The translations under genes and the position numbers were made by a program. DNA of 64,000 nucleotides from Atherix ibis. Lineage: Eukaryota > Arthropoda > Insecta > Diptera > Athericidae. The notes below the pieces were generated by a model. The model did no database searches and was not told the origin of the DNA. It saw only the letters and a program-made list of their open reading frames with translations. Location: contig OY282607.1 in assembly GCA_958298945.1 (NCBI GenBank), positions 77,244,868-77,308,867 of the forward strand, in the 5' to 3' direction. Positions 1 to 11,708 of this stretch are shown here, in pieces. Each line of letters starts with the position of its first letter. Within the stretch, counting starts at the first letter, position 1.

Positions 1-808
1 CATAGACAGGAAGAGGTGGTAATCACTTGGTGCCAGGTCCGGACTATAAGGTGGATGCATAAGAACATCCCAACCAAGGTCCCGGAACTTGTGGCGAGTC
101 ACTATCGATGTATGCGGCCTGGCGTTGTCCTGATGGAACACAATTCCTCTCCTATTGGCCAAAGCTGGCCGCTTCTGGGCGATTGCTTCTTTCAGACGGT
201 CCAATTGTTGACAGTATAGGTCCGAATTAAGAGTTCGGCCGTAGGGGAGCAGCTCATAGTAGATGATTCCCTGCCAGTCCCACCAAACACACAGCAAAAC
301 CTTCCTGGATGTCAATCCTGGCTTGACCACCGTTTGTGCCGGATGATCGCGATTTGACCACGACCGTTGTCGCTTAACGTTGTCGTAAGTGACCCACTTT
401 TCATCACCAGTAACCATCCGCTTCAGAAATGGATCGATATTGTTGCGATTCAGCAACGATTCGCAGATGGAAATTCGGTCCATGAGGTTTTTTTGCGATA
501 ACTCGTGTGGCACCCATACATCGAGATTCTTTTTATATCCAGCCTTATTTAAGTGGTTTCAAACGGTTTTTTGTGCAATGTTAGGCTTTTTATCGACATT
601 TTCGACAATTGGCCTTCCAGAGCGTGGTGCATCTTTGACATCAAAATTACCGGAACGGAATCGACGAAACCAAAATTGCGCATGATTGGCTGTTACAGTA
701 TCAGAACCATTAACACTGTTCACATTTTCAGCTGGCCTGGCTTGCGTTTTCGCCTTTATCGAAGAAAAACTGTAAAATATGGCGTATTTTCTCTTTGTTG
801 GTGTCCAT
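1..808 (-). pseudogene. mariner transposase, decayed, cut by window edge
   Basis: Reading down from an ATG at 808-806, this is a mariner transposase (Tc1/mariner superfamily, cut-and-paste DNA transposition) of the type often annotated SETMAR-like in insects. Visible motifs are the RSGRP linker of the N-terminal DNA-binding part (about 620-600), GDEKW (first catalytic Asp, about 395), HQDNARPH (second, about 130) and PYSPDLAPSDYHLF (third, near base 20). All three catalytic Asp codons are present. The gene is dead: the frame shifts near 735, about 20 codons are missing near 580, and a TGA at 559-561 stands where the family has Trp before the NHL motif. From 558 to the window edge the frame is open. 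The C-terminal end lies outside the window. A host gene is very unlikely. Confidence 0.85.
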
Positions 809-1044
809 CTTTGACGCGTGCTAAAAAAATACTGAGTCAAGTAATCACAAAACTGTATGAGAAGCTTTTTTAAATCTTATCTTTCTAACGCCATCTAGTG
901 CAACCCGATCGCACTTTTAAAACGGGAGATACAGACTCCTAAAGCCATCTATTGTCAAAATAATGGATTACTTTTTACTACAGCTTATATATGTTCTTAT
1001 TATTATAGAAAAAATCGATTTTTAGTCGTGAGAAGATTGATTTC

Positions 1045-1830
1045 TTTGCAACAATTTAATTCTTTTTATACATTGATGTTATCCCCTTAAAAGTAGTTAT
1101 CTATCGGCGGGGCGTTGTTTCCAGTCTTTGTAAATGTGCTGGGAGACTTTAATTGATATTGTCTTCAGCTCTTTGGTTTCACTGCTTTGGATGTTTCGAC
1201 AGCGCTAAGATGACAATCTTTAAAATGTTTTTTGATCTTGAAGAACAAAAATAGGAAGAAGGAGTTAGGGAAGTATAGGAATTGTTACCACAATGGATCA
1301 TACAAGGGTCTGCAATGTCCGATCAGACACGAAGAACCCTATTCCTGAGCCTTTCGAGTAGTACTTTATAAAAAACTTTTTAACTGTTTGTCGTGGGAAG
1401 CACAAACTCTTTATGAACGATCCACCTAATGTCAAACAATTAAATGAAGCACCTTTCAAGGATATATTGATCTTGGGGAACAAAAAAAGTCACACAGAAT
1501 GATCAGGTAAAAGCGGGACAGGGGTCGTGTTAAGGAACTACAGTAATCTTTTTTTCAATGAAAACACGTTGAGATCACCATAACAACACCCGCTGTCCCA
1601 CGACCACAGGGAGCGTTGTCATGGTAGACTCAACGAGTTTTTGTTGAAGATATTTGCACCGTCCGATTTGATGCGAAGAATCCTGCTATGTCCGATTTAA
1701 TGCATAGGGTGCTTTTCCTGAGCCTTTCAAGGACTTCTTTATAAAAATCTTAATAATCGACGATCTGACATCACAGAATGTCTTACTCGTTCTACATTTC
1801 CGATGTTGAAGGCCCCCCTCCGTACAGAAA
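1045..1830 (-). mobile_element. mariner relic, two-unit (doublet) structure
   Basis: Minus-strand fragments of a mariner transposase different from the one at 1-808. The stretch read as RLRNRVLRV..SDIAD, which precedes the HHDNAP catalytic block, occurs near 1300-1370. A second related stretch lies at 1640-1745. The transposase C-terminus (NYFxGDN) is recognisable near 1080-1100. Stops and frameshifts are frequent, so it cannot encode protein. The same two-unit layout recurs at 6640-7500 and 9885-10590. Element ends were not resolved. Confidence 0.6.
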
Positions 1831-2264
1831 TCTTTAATCTAATAAATGCACTATATGTTATAAGTTAACTTTCCAAATATTATTTTCTATTTACATTATT
1901 AAAATATATATCATAAATACATTCTTGAAAAATATTTAAAAGTGAATTGTCAAATAAATAAGACAATACGGGCATCAATATTTAAAAACGTATGTTATGT
2001 TTATGAAAAAATCTATGTACACACATTTCATAAATGATAGCTTTATTTATAACACAAAAAATATCTGAAACCATAGGTCCAAGTTTTATAAAATGTGCAA
2101 ATCGGGTCTTTTGAGTTGTTGATGTTTCATAAGACAGAAAAACAAAATACAAATTAATTGTATATATAAAAATTATATTTATAAAAATCTCAAAAACCGC
2201 TAATCATATTTATGGTACACTTTTATGTTTAATATTAAAGAAACATATCTCATTTCCTTAAGAA
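1831..2264. other. AT-rich stretch, nothing recognised
   Basis: Low-complexity AT-rich sequence between two transposon relics. I see no coding potential, repeat with clear ends, or RNA gene. Confidence 0.6.
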
Positions 2265-2750
2265 ATGCGTCCAACAGTAGTTCGTCTGTTACTTAATTTT
2301 ACGATCTTTCGCGTAGCCCCACAAACAAAAGGTCAATTTACATTACCAAATCTCGAAAATAATTGTCCTCGGAGATTTTCGAGCAGCAATGCTAAATTTG
2401 TCGTGTTGTGTAGCTTATGGCGCAGTCATATTGGTCCATTAGTCCAGATTAAAATCTCCAAATTCAAACGCAAAAAATTGGTTATCATACGACTATAGCG
2501 CTCAGAATTGACGGTAACCGGCTCTCCTTATTTATTTTCAAAGAAATGTCACATTTAGATGGAAATGCCTTCCGGTCAGTCACTTTTTGCAGATACTTGG
2601 GGGTTATAAGAGCCCAATATATGACAATTTCGCTTACAGACGTATCCACTGAGTGTAAAATAAACCTCATCGCTGCAGAAAATTTTATTAAAAAATCATC
2701 ATACAATGCTTGTCCTTCCAGCAACCAATTGGCGTATCTTCTGCGCAATT
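2265..2750 (-). mobile_element. decayed DDE transposase relic (Tc1/mariner-IS630 type)
   Basis: The minus-strand reading resembles the insect transposases whose core reads FSDEAHF..GYVNKQNCRIW..NP and later GDVNWPPRSCDLTPLDFF. Here it is degraded but collinear: RFILHSVDTSVSEI near 2650, and LALLLENLRGQLFSRFGNVN near 2390-2330. Stops separate the blocks. A related copy, also on the minus strand, lies in the large filamin intron at about 20870-21250. Some nucleotide stretches match well, for example around GGTCCAGATTAAAATC. The family call rests on collinear motif resemblance only. Confidence 0.5.
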
Positions 2751-3059
2751 TTAATGGATTATTTAGTAGTTAATAATTTAAAAATAACTAGCCACAATAT
2801 CAAATGGCAAACTAAACAACTGTTGTCTTAAACGACTTATTTGGTTACCAAATATCAAATGATAGGTCTATACTTTCCGAACCACAAAATGGATACCTCT
2901 TTATTCATAGAAATTATTTTATTCTAATTAATATTCCAACAATAAGTCTTTGTATTATGGTTTTTTTTAAACTAGTCACTTTTTCCAGCAATTGTCGCTT
3001 TTATTCAGTGACAGAAAAGTAACCAGAATGAATTTTATACTTTTTTTATGTTATAAATC

Positions 3060-4680
3060 ACGTATGCTAAAGAATTATGAATATTCTTGTAATATTTTGG
3101 TACATTGCAAAAAGGAGATTCAGGGTAAACTGATGTGCATTCTTGGTGAAACGGGTATGATGGTGAAATAATTGTAGGCGCGGAATGGAACTAGCTAATT
3201 TACTGGAGCACTGTATATGGAAAATGCGATAAAATAAGGAGCATTCATAGTAATATGTGAGCATTCCAATGGAGGTTGTATTTAACACACATACCAAGAA
3301 TGGAAAGTTTTTCGGTTTTAGTTATGCAAGTGCCATTCATGGATAATGGCTGGAGAATTCGATTTCACTTTAGAGAAAGGAGCCAGTTCTGTGCTTTGGA
3401 AATATTAAAATCCACTCTGTTCTTCGAGCACCATAGAAATATGCTATCAATATCGGAATTTAATAATCGGACGTTGCATCTCCATGACCGAAGAGCAATG
3501 ATGTGAATCAGGAAACGAGTATGGAAAACTGAGAGTACTATCATCAGTGAAACAGTAGATTGGATTAGAAGTGACAGATAAGTGATAATTTATGAAAATA
3601 AGAAAAGGGTCAGAGATACAACCGAACTCTGGGGAACACCAGCATTTATTTGGTGGACTGCAGAATTGAAGCCATCCAAAACAACTTGCACTGAACGATT
3701 CGAAAAGTAGTTTCTAATCCATTTGATGAGGTAGTCGTCGATACCGTATGCATGCATTTTCGACAAAAGATCCTGATGTCAAACTCTGTCAATGCCTTTG
3801 AAATATGAAGTGCAATAATCCGAGCTAGATATGCCATCAAATCACCAGTGGATCTATTGCTAGGGCAATCATATTGACGGTCACTGGGGAGTTTCCTCGA
3901 TTCAAGATATTTTAAAAGCCGATAGTTCATCAGTGTTTCCATAACCTTACAAAGGAGAGATGTTAGTGCAATAGGTCGGTAATTGGCGGATATACCATCT
4001 GGACCAGCGGATTTATGTATATCAAGATCTCTAAGGACTTTTCAAACAGTACGAGTGCGAAAATGAATTTGCCCCATAGAAATTTCAAATTTCAACGAGC
4101 TCCAATACAGACGGAGGTAAGGCACAATATGGAAGAAAGATGCGGCAAAGTGATCCGCGAATAAATTGGTCTAGTTTTTGAGCTGACAACTGGAGTTTCA
4201 TTATGAAATAGCGTTCGGATGGATGAGCAGGCGAAATTTTTGATTCTTTTGGCAAATAACCAAAACTGTTTACTACTACTGTAGTACTGCAGTATTTTCT
4301 GCCTCATATTTTGGTCGTGAAGAAATTTAAAGTTACGGATAAACCATCGCAGTTATTTCTGGCTCGTTTAAACGTCTTCCAGTTTTTCTCAAAAGAGTTG
4401 GTCTTATCAAAACCGGAAGCTAAACTTTTCTTCGCCGATCGCGTTTTTGCAGTTCGAGTCAAACCATGCTTTTTCATTTGCCCTGACACTCTTCATTCTA
4501 TGTGGAATGAAGCGCTTTATGCCGAGAAAAATAATATTGATGAGCTCAGCGGCAGCATGCACGTCACTATTGAGTAAACATAGCGACAAGGTGAAACTCC
4601 TAAAGAAGCTATTTATATCGTCCCAGTTTGCGTTCAAGTACTGGCAAATTGTCCTTTTAGGAGCTTTGTCTTGAACTGAG
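3060..4680 (-). mobile_element. 5'-truncated LINE (Jockey/CR1-like reverse transcriptase) relic
   Basis: Three collinear minus-strand blocks match a non-LTR retrotransposon ORF2. At 4637-4407 is a pre-RT region (AAELINIIFLGIKRFIP, then WFDSNCKNA). At 3942-3646 is reverse transcriptase (IMETLMNYRLLKYLESRKL, the STGDL block, then a degraded ALDISKAFD block). At 3297-3067 is the C-terminal tail (YYECSLFYRIFHIQCSS, SIPRL). Stops and frameshifts interrupt all blocks and the YADD catalytic loop is not visible. No poly(A) tail or target duplication was identified. The clade assignment is tentative. Confidence 0.65.
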
Positions 4681-4689
4681 TGGTTTTTG

Positions 4690-6630
4690 TAAGAGAAATT
4701 AGCTGATATGACAATAAATTTCTATTCAATGTTAACAGTTTGGATCACATCGTATTTTTACGAATTAATTGATAACAGTTTTAAAATTTATGATCTAATT
4801 TAACAACACGCGGAAAGTCTTGTGCTAGTAGGCAACGGTTCTAACTTCGAATTCAGCTTATGACATAGCCGTGCCACACTTAAATTTGACTTCAAATGTC
4901 CTGAAATGCCGTAGTTTTTAAAATTTACATTTCAGTACCAAAAAATATTTTTAAATTTATGTATATTCTCCATTTTCCAGAATATCTAAAATCTTCAACT
5001 TTTAAACATTTTCCAAAATCCATCCGAAACTGAAATAAATTATACGATTTTCCACTACAAAGAATACAAACTTTAATTCTGTGTTCTTCGAAAAGTAAAA
5101 TTTGTTCCACATAATTTCTGAAAATTCCGCCAATTTATTTTTTCGAGATAGAAGAGTGTTATTATTAGTGAAATTTAATATAAACTTAAATAAACGTGAC
5201 AAATTCATTTAAGATCAGGATGGATATGAGTAATTTATTTCTGTAACGTTAAAGAATAAGCAAATTAACAAGATCGTTAAGGACACATAGAAAAAATTAA
5301 TTTTTAAATGTTTTTTTGCAACTCATATTCTTAATAAATTCATATGCCAAACAGAATTTCCATTGTTCACATAATAACGTAATTATTATATTTGTATTTT
5401 TCTAAAAAGTTATATTTACAAGTTTTTCTTTTCTTGGTACAATATATCTAAGAAAATGTTAATTTTTTTTAAAATTGAACATTTTTCAATTTTACAAAAC
5501 TTTTACCTATTGATTATTCTAATATTAGTTTAAAAATAGTAACAACAGTTTAGCTTTTAGTAATTTATTTATTTGTTTGTTGTATTTGTGCTTAGATCGA
5601 AGCATGTATCTGTGCTTAATTTCTTCTATATATTGAACGAATTTTACCAAGTCATACACGTAGTATAATACTGGTGTATGAATAAAAATAGCGTCTGGCC
5701 ACATAAATACACTTAGCAATTTAACTATACACATAAGGTGTTGAAAATTAAGACTCTTAGCGATAAATTCTGTTCTTTTGAAAATAAATACCATTCATGA
5801 TTAGTGGGAAATTTTTTTCTCAATTTTATTTATACTCGATTGATGGATTTGCTGACAGACACGAAACCATTTTGAAATATGGATGCATACACCTGCTGCT
5901 TAATTATAGTACAAAATAGATTATATGTATAGTTTAATTAAAAACTTTGGATAAATATTATAAAATATTTATAGAAAAACTGTATTTACATATTAATAGG
6001 TAAGTATGTATGTATATTGTAATTTGTCTCAAGTTATTTATTCAAAAATTTAATTAATTTAAATTACTTGAAAAGCTTACAATTATGTATTAATCGATCA
6101 ACAAATAATTATAATTTAGCTAAATAAGAGTTTATAATTGTGTAAATAAATTTTGCTTGATTACTTATAAAACTGAAAATATACAGTATTACACCACATG
6201 AGCATAAAATAAAAAGTTTTTTTATTCGAATAGTTAATAGTTGGTAATATTATTACCAATGCGTTTTTTTCAATTTTTTTTTTTACTGACCATACTAAAT
6301 ATTATTTTCCACCAATTCATCAAATATATAATACCGATTTTAAGCATCTTTTCAAATAAAACTAATGGAAAATTTTAAAAAGTCTTTATATTGGATAATA
6401 TTTGATTGTACAAATTAATTTCAATAAATTATCATACAATTTATTTAATTATTAATTTTATAGAACAATTTACTTTTATTCATATATGTACATGACCTTG
6501 TAAATTGTATTTAAAAATCAAGTAAATGTACAATATATAAACATTTTAGTTTTGACTTACGAAAAGATGAAACATGTTTATAGTTAACATTTCTTAAGTA
6601 CAAAATTTTATCAAAGAGTATTTTTTTAGG
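4690..6630. other. AT-rich gene-free stretch
   Basis: About 1.9 kb of AT-rich DNA. The open frames here (for example 89 codons at 5525-5794 on the minus strand) have AT-driven composition (Lys, Leu, Ile, Tyr, Phe) and resemble no family I know. I see no splice-supported exon or RNA gene. If filamin begins upstream of the window, this is intron. Confidence 0.55.
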
Positions 6631-6639
6631 GCCGAAATG

Positions 6640-7500
6640 TGATGGAAGTTGAACCTTGCTCAGAAAGGCCCCCAAAATCGAGAACTAATAAAAATGTGGA
6701 ACTCTTGTGGGGTCAGAACGTCGATTGTGTCTCCAAAATCAAATGCCAAACCAATTTTTTTTAAAGAAGTCTTTGATATGTTGAGAAAACGATTGTTTTT
6801 TTCGTATCAGATTGGATATTGCAAAAATTTGGATACTCCACCATGACAATTTCCCCTGTTACACGGTCATCTACATCAATAAGTTTTTATTGTAGTAAGC
6901 CTATGGGGAAGATTCCTCAAGAGCACAAGATTATCTTTGGATGAAGCATTTTTTTGAGGTTCGAGAACCAGAAAAATATGAACCTCGGTCAGGAAGGCCT
7001 TCAACATCAAAAATGTGGAACGAGCGAGACCTTCTGTGAGGTTAGATCGTCGATTAATAAGTTTTTTTATAAAGAATTTGTGTCTCTAGGACAAACAGTC
7101 AACCAAATTTTTTATTGGATGCTACAATATTACAACTTTCAAGAAGTTCTTGAAAGGCTCAGAAATATTGTTCTTCGTATCAGATCGGACATTGCAGACA
7201 CTTAGATGCTCCATTATTACAACGCCCTCTGTTACTCTGCCATCTTCATTAACGAGTTTCTGTCAGAGAAAGAAATTACTGTACTTCCCCAGCTCTATCC
7301 CACTATTCGCCAGATCTTAGCCCGTGTGACTTTTTTTTGTTTCCCGAAGCTAAAAAAAACATAATAAAGGGTGTTATATTTGTGCTGTCGTAATATCTAA
7401 AGGGGGGAGGGCAACACCTCCTCCAACTTATAGCTGCCCAAAGGAACTACTTTGAGGGGATAACGTTGATGTATGCAAATAAAATAAACTCGTTGCATAA
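6640..7500 (+). mobile_element. mariner relic, two-unit (doublet) structure
   Basis: Plus-strand relic of the same mariner family as at 1045-1830. The first unit (about 6640-6900) has a degraded RPPKSRT linker, then FFKEV..LRKRL and a broken HHDN block. The second (about 6950-7480) again has an RSGRPSTS-like linker, then YNFQEVLERLRNIVLRIRSD followed by IADT and a stop, a degraded HYYNAPS block, FCQRKK, and FFCFPKLKK. Between linker and EVLERL, the middle of the transposase including the first catalytic Asp is missing in both units. The C-terminal NYFEG block is near 7445. Non-coding today. Confidence 0.65.
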
Positions 7501-7744
7501 AAAAATCAATCTCATTACTTTTTTGCTATAGCTGGTACATAGAAAAAGTTTATAATTACTAACAAAAAAATTTATTATTTGTCTCTATGAAAAAATTATA
7601 TTAGTTCATTTTTTAGACTATTTGTTTCTATTAAATATAGAAACATATTTAACGTTAGGATATTTCACACAAAAATTATATGACACTACTAACATAACAT
7701 ATAAATATATATACAAATGAATATAAAAATAGTCTGAGACTAGG

Positions 7745-7901
7745 TAATTTATTATGCTAAGAACCAGGATTAATTACTGATTTTTTTTGTTAAAAACCAC
7801 GTAGTCTAGGTAAGTGAATTCAATATTTTTTTTTTTTTTGCTATATAAATATTGAATTCACTTATATTTCCTTCAGAAATTATATAGGTCATAATAAATT
7901 A
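7745..7901. repeat. fold-back inverted repeat, possible MITE
   Basis: An 18-bp perfect inverted repeat (7811-7828 with 7847-7864, starting TAAGTGAATTC) flanks a T-rich spacer. A second, outer pair (TAATTTATTATG at 7745-7756 and its complement at 7890-7901) nests around it. Together they would fold into a stem of roughly 157 nt with bulges. This could be a fold-back MITE. No target duplication was established. Confidence 0.5.
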
Positions 7902-9884
7902 CAATCCCAACACAGTAGTTAATTGAGAAATTTATCAAATTAATTGCTTTTATATTAATAAGAAAATATTGAAATTTTTGGGAAAAAGCAATATTTTGTT
8001 TTTTAATTCTTTAGGAAATGCAAAATATTTTATTTTCAAAAAATATTTATTTGTCACAGCATCGAAAGAATTGAGTCTGTGCCAAACAATGCTTAAATTA
8101 CTTACTGTAAAAAAATGGTTCTATGGCATTTCCTCAAATAATAAAAAAAAATAATTTTGGGAATTATTTAATTGGTATTTTTGAAATCATTTTCATCTGA
8201 CGTCACTGTTCTGTTATTTAATTTCTATTTAATGTAAATACTTAAATCCATATTTGTCAAAGTATGTGCAATCTGTATACTTTTCTCTTTCAAATATTCG
8301 TGAAAATGCATACGCATAACTCGTATACTTGATATCAAATACGTACGAGTACGAGTATATGAATGGTTTTCGTATTCATGAATACATTTTTAATTTGCAG
8401 GCATTTTATTTTTAATTATAATTATAACTATAATGCTTAAAAAAATTAATGAATAAATTGGCAAAGATATATATTTTGTTAAAATAGCAACATCTAAATC
8501 AACGAAAAATATGGTGTAGGTGGCTTAGTTTGGCATGCCGACGGACTTGCTGGGTTTTTTTAGTGGAATTGTTGTCTAAGATTTGTGATTGACTGTCTTG
8601 TGACTCTTTTTGCATGTGTGCAGTACATAAATTCTTGAGTTGGGGGGCACGCCTGCTAATGAAGATTTGGCCAGCCCATAGTTCAGACTGTGTGATTTAC
8701 GAAGATTTATCATTAATTTGCAGTTTGTACGACATCACATCTTGTACTCTAAAATTGTGGCATGCTCGGAAAAATTTTAATGAAACATACTCGTATGGGT
8801 ATCATGTATGCAATTATCGTCAGTGCACATAGTTCGTAAAATCAGTATCATTTTCTCTGAAGATCATATGATTAACGAAACCATGAAATTATTATATAAT
8901 TTACCATTTCAAGTATGTAAATTATGTGACTCTGTATGCAAGAAGTGCATTTGGTCTTTTTGGAATGGGATTTGATATAATTTCCCAAATGCTTATAATT
9001 TTGTATCTCCAAGTGCATTTATATACATAATTAAATATTGACAACATTTTAACTTTTTATCCTAAATTATATTATTGATAATGACAGTGATTTTATATTT
9101 TAGCCTGAGTTTCTTACAATTTTGCAACACAAATATGAGTTAAAAACTTTTTTTTCTGACATAAATCAAAAAAAATCCTAGCCTACTCGTATATTAAGTT
9201 TTAATATTTTGATATAAAAACTATGATGATAAGGCAAATAATCATGAGGAAGGAAATCATTTGGAGAAGTTCTTTAGTTTACATCGTATTACTATCATTC
9301 GGATTTTAGATTTATACTAATCTAATAAATTCCAAAGCAGAATAACAAATTTTTTGAACATTTCCAATTTTTAAGCAGTATAATATTTATAAGAGTACTT
9401 TTGTATTTGATTCAAAAAAAAATTATTGGAAAATTTATTTTGGAAATACTCGTATATGTAGACATACCAAATTATGAAGAAATTGAGTTTATAAATTTCA
9501 ACAACCCGTACTACATACGAACGTTCCAAAGGATATCTTGTTATTATCAGATGTCAATTTTCTTAAGTTAGAAAAACATTCGCAAATTCTTCTAGCCGGA
9601 TGCTGTCACAATAAAATTCAAATCGAATTATATATTATCTAAACAGATAAAATGTACGGACAATCTGCTGTACAGATAATAATGAAATAAATTTTGTGAA
9701 CTATAAATTATTTGATATTGTTTATTGAGTATATATTGTAGAAAAATTCATTAACCTCATACGGCCATTTGTTTTTAACGGAATGCCTGGAAATAAAAAA
9801 GTAATGACTTCAACAAAAAAAATGGTCATATGTGGTAAATGAATTTTTCTATATACTAAATAAGAAAGAAATGATTTTGTTTTG
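7902..9884. other. AT-rich gene-free stretch
   Basis: No exon, transposase motif or RNA gene recognised. Around 8330-8390 there is a short run of repeated GTACGAGTAC-like words with no clear structure. The 72-codon open frame at 8614-8832 resembles no family I know. Confidence 0.5.
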
Positions 9885-10590
9885 CAACAAAGTAGTTTCT
9901 TTGGGCAGTTTTACATCGGCGGTTTCAGCTGGAATCGCCTTCAGCTTCTTGGTTACACTCCTTTGGATGTTATATACAGTACCAAGATAATCCCCTTTCA
10001 AGTGGCTTTTGATCTTGGGAAACAGAAAATAGTCTCACAGCCAAAAATATATGATCAGGAGGACAGTAGGGGCGGGGCAGTGTTGTTCTGGGTAACTACA
10101 GCGGTACTTTTCTTCGATATAGACATAATGGAGTATCCAAGAGTCTGCAATATCCGGTCGGATGTGAAGAACATTTTTTCCGAGTCTTTCAAGGACTTCT
10201 ATATAAAAACTTGGTTTGTTCTGGCGGCATAATCCTTTGCGAAGGATCTGGTGATGTGGGAGAAAGGCTGAGAAACGACAGTAATCTTCTTTCTTTGACA
10301 AAAACTAGTTGAAAGATATGGCCGTGGGCAAGGAGTGTTGTCTGCAATGTCCGATTTGTTCCGAGATACTCTTTCTGAACCTTTCAATGACTTCTTCATC
10401 ATGTTCAATGTTAATCGACGTCTAATTAGTGGCAAATTTTCATCAATTTTTGATGTTAAAGGCCTTTTGAGCGAGGTTCGTCTTCCACTGCTGCTCGGCC
10501 CTCCAAAAATGCATTATGCCACCGAAATTTTTTTGCTTTTTATAAGGTATTCTCCCATAGGCTCGCTGCAACTTTTCGTAAATTAAAATG
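9885..10590 (-). mobile_element. mariner relic, two-unit (doublet) structure
   Basis: Third locus of the mariner doublet, on the minus strand. One unit (about 10590-10230) reads RRTSLKRPLTSKIDEN, then KKSLKGSERVSRNKSDIAD, then FCQRKKITVVSQP. The next (about 10215-9890) reads EVLERLGKNVLHIRPDIAD followed by SWILH. Both have the deletion between the RSGRPSTS-like linker and the EVLERL block and both are broken by stops and frameshifts. Confidence 0.62.
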
Positions 10591-11708
10591 CCGATTCACG
10601 AATATGATGCTAGTCTCACTACTCTTTTGCCACATCTTGCATATAAAAAAAATGTATAAATAAATAGGGATAAATGTGTTAATCTATTGCTGAAAAATAT
10701 ATCTTAAATTGTATGATTTGGCACTATTTCAGAATTTCATGCTTGCCAGAAATCAAATATTTTGTTGTAGTGAAAATAATACTTCTTGACACGATGAAAT
10801 GATGTTACTTGACAATAAGAAAATGGTACGACACATTGTGAACAAAAGCCATTTATTCGAAATTAAACAAAATATTTAATTTGACAATATTAATGATAGA
10901 TTTATTTTTTCAATAATAATAAACATCATTACAAGTATTCTAAAAATTTCGTATTTGCTAAAGAAAATATATTCTTTTAAGTTGAAGACATACTATTATT
11001 TGTAATTATTTTATTTTCATTACGAAAAAAAAATATTTAATTACAATTGATAGGGAAAAAAAGTTTTCTTTTTTATTAAATAATTTTCTGTTATGTTAGG
11101 GTGTTAATTTTGGTAGAAATATTTGTGAATTTAATTATAATATGACTGAATCAGACAAGTGGAATGCATACTTTCATATTTTCTATGAAATGATAAATTT
11201 CTGGTTATTTTGCCACTCATTCATTCATTTCGATCATCCCTTAGGCAGAGTAGTTTTGGGAGATTATACATATTTTTTATATGTTGATCCGTTGCCAACA
11301 ACATTATTTAAATCTAATTCTTAGTAGCTAATTACACCGTGTTACATTACATTTGTTTGAATTTTATTACTTGAGTGGTTACATTTGTTTAACGTGGCAC
11401 AAAATGTTTATGTGGACTACTGCCTTCTCAAGCACCGAGCGTACAACAAAATTGGGCGTGCAATTTAATTTTTCGTCTTCAAGAGTTATAATTTCTAGTC
11501 TATTATAGAGTACAGTGTTTAGCTAATCAAATTTTATTTTTGAGATAATACATATATATGTACATATTTTAAGGCTTAGAACATTCACATGTAAATATGA
11601 TGTCTCTTCTAGTGTAAACTACTTTTTTTGTTAAATACTTAATATACGTATGCAAAAGAAAGAATTTTTGTAATTTAATTATGGATCTTCATTTCTTTTT
11701 AATTTTAG
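10591..11708. other. gene-free stretch upstream of first visible filamin exon
   Basis: AT-rich, with no recognised feature apart from a normal-looking intron end (pyrimidine-rich tract then AG at 11707-11708) that leads into the filamin exon. A 60-codon open frame at 11142-11324 has no recognisable similarity and no splice context. Confidence 0.5.

Noticed and set aside
8280..8400. Cluster of GTACGAGTAC-like words
   Set aside because: No regular spacing or boundaries. TACTCGTA-type words recur all over the window and seem to be a general feature of this genome.
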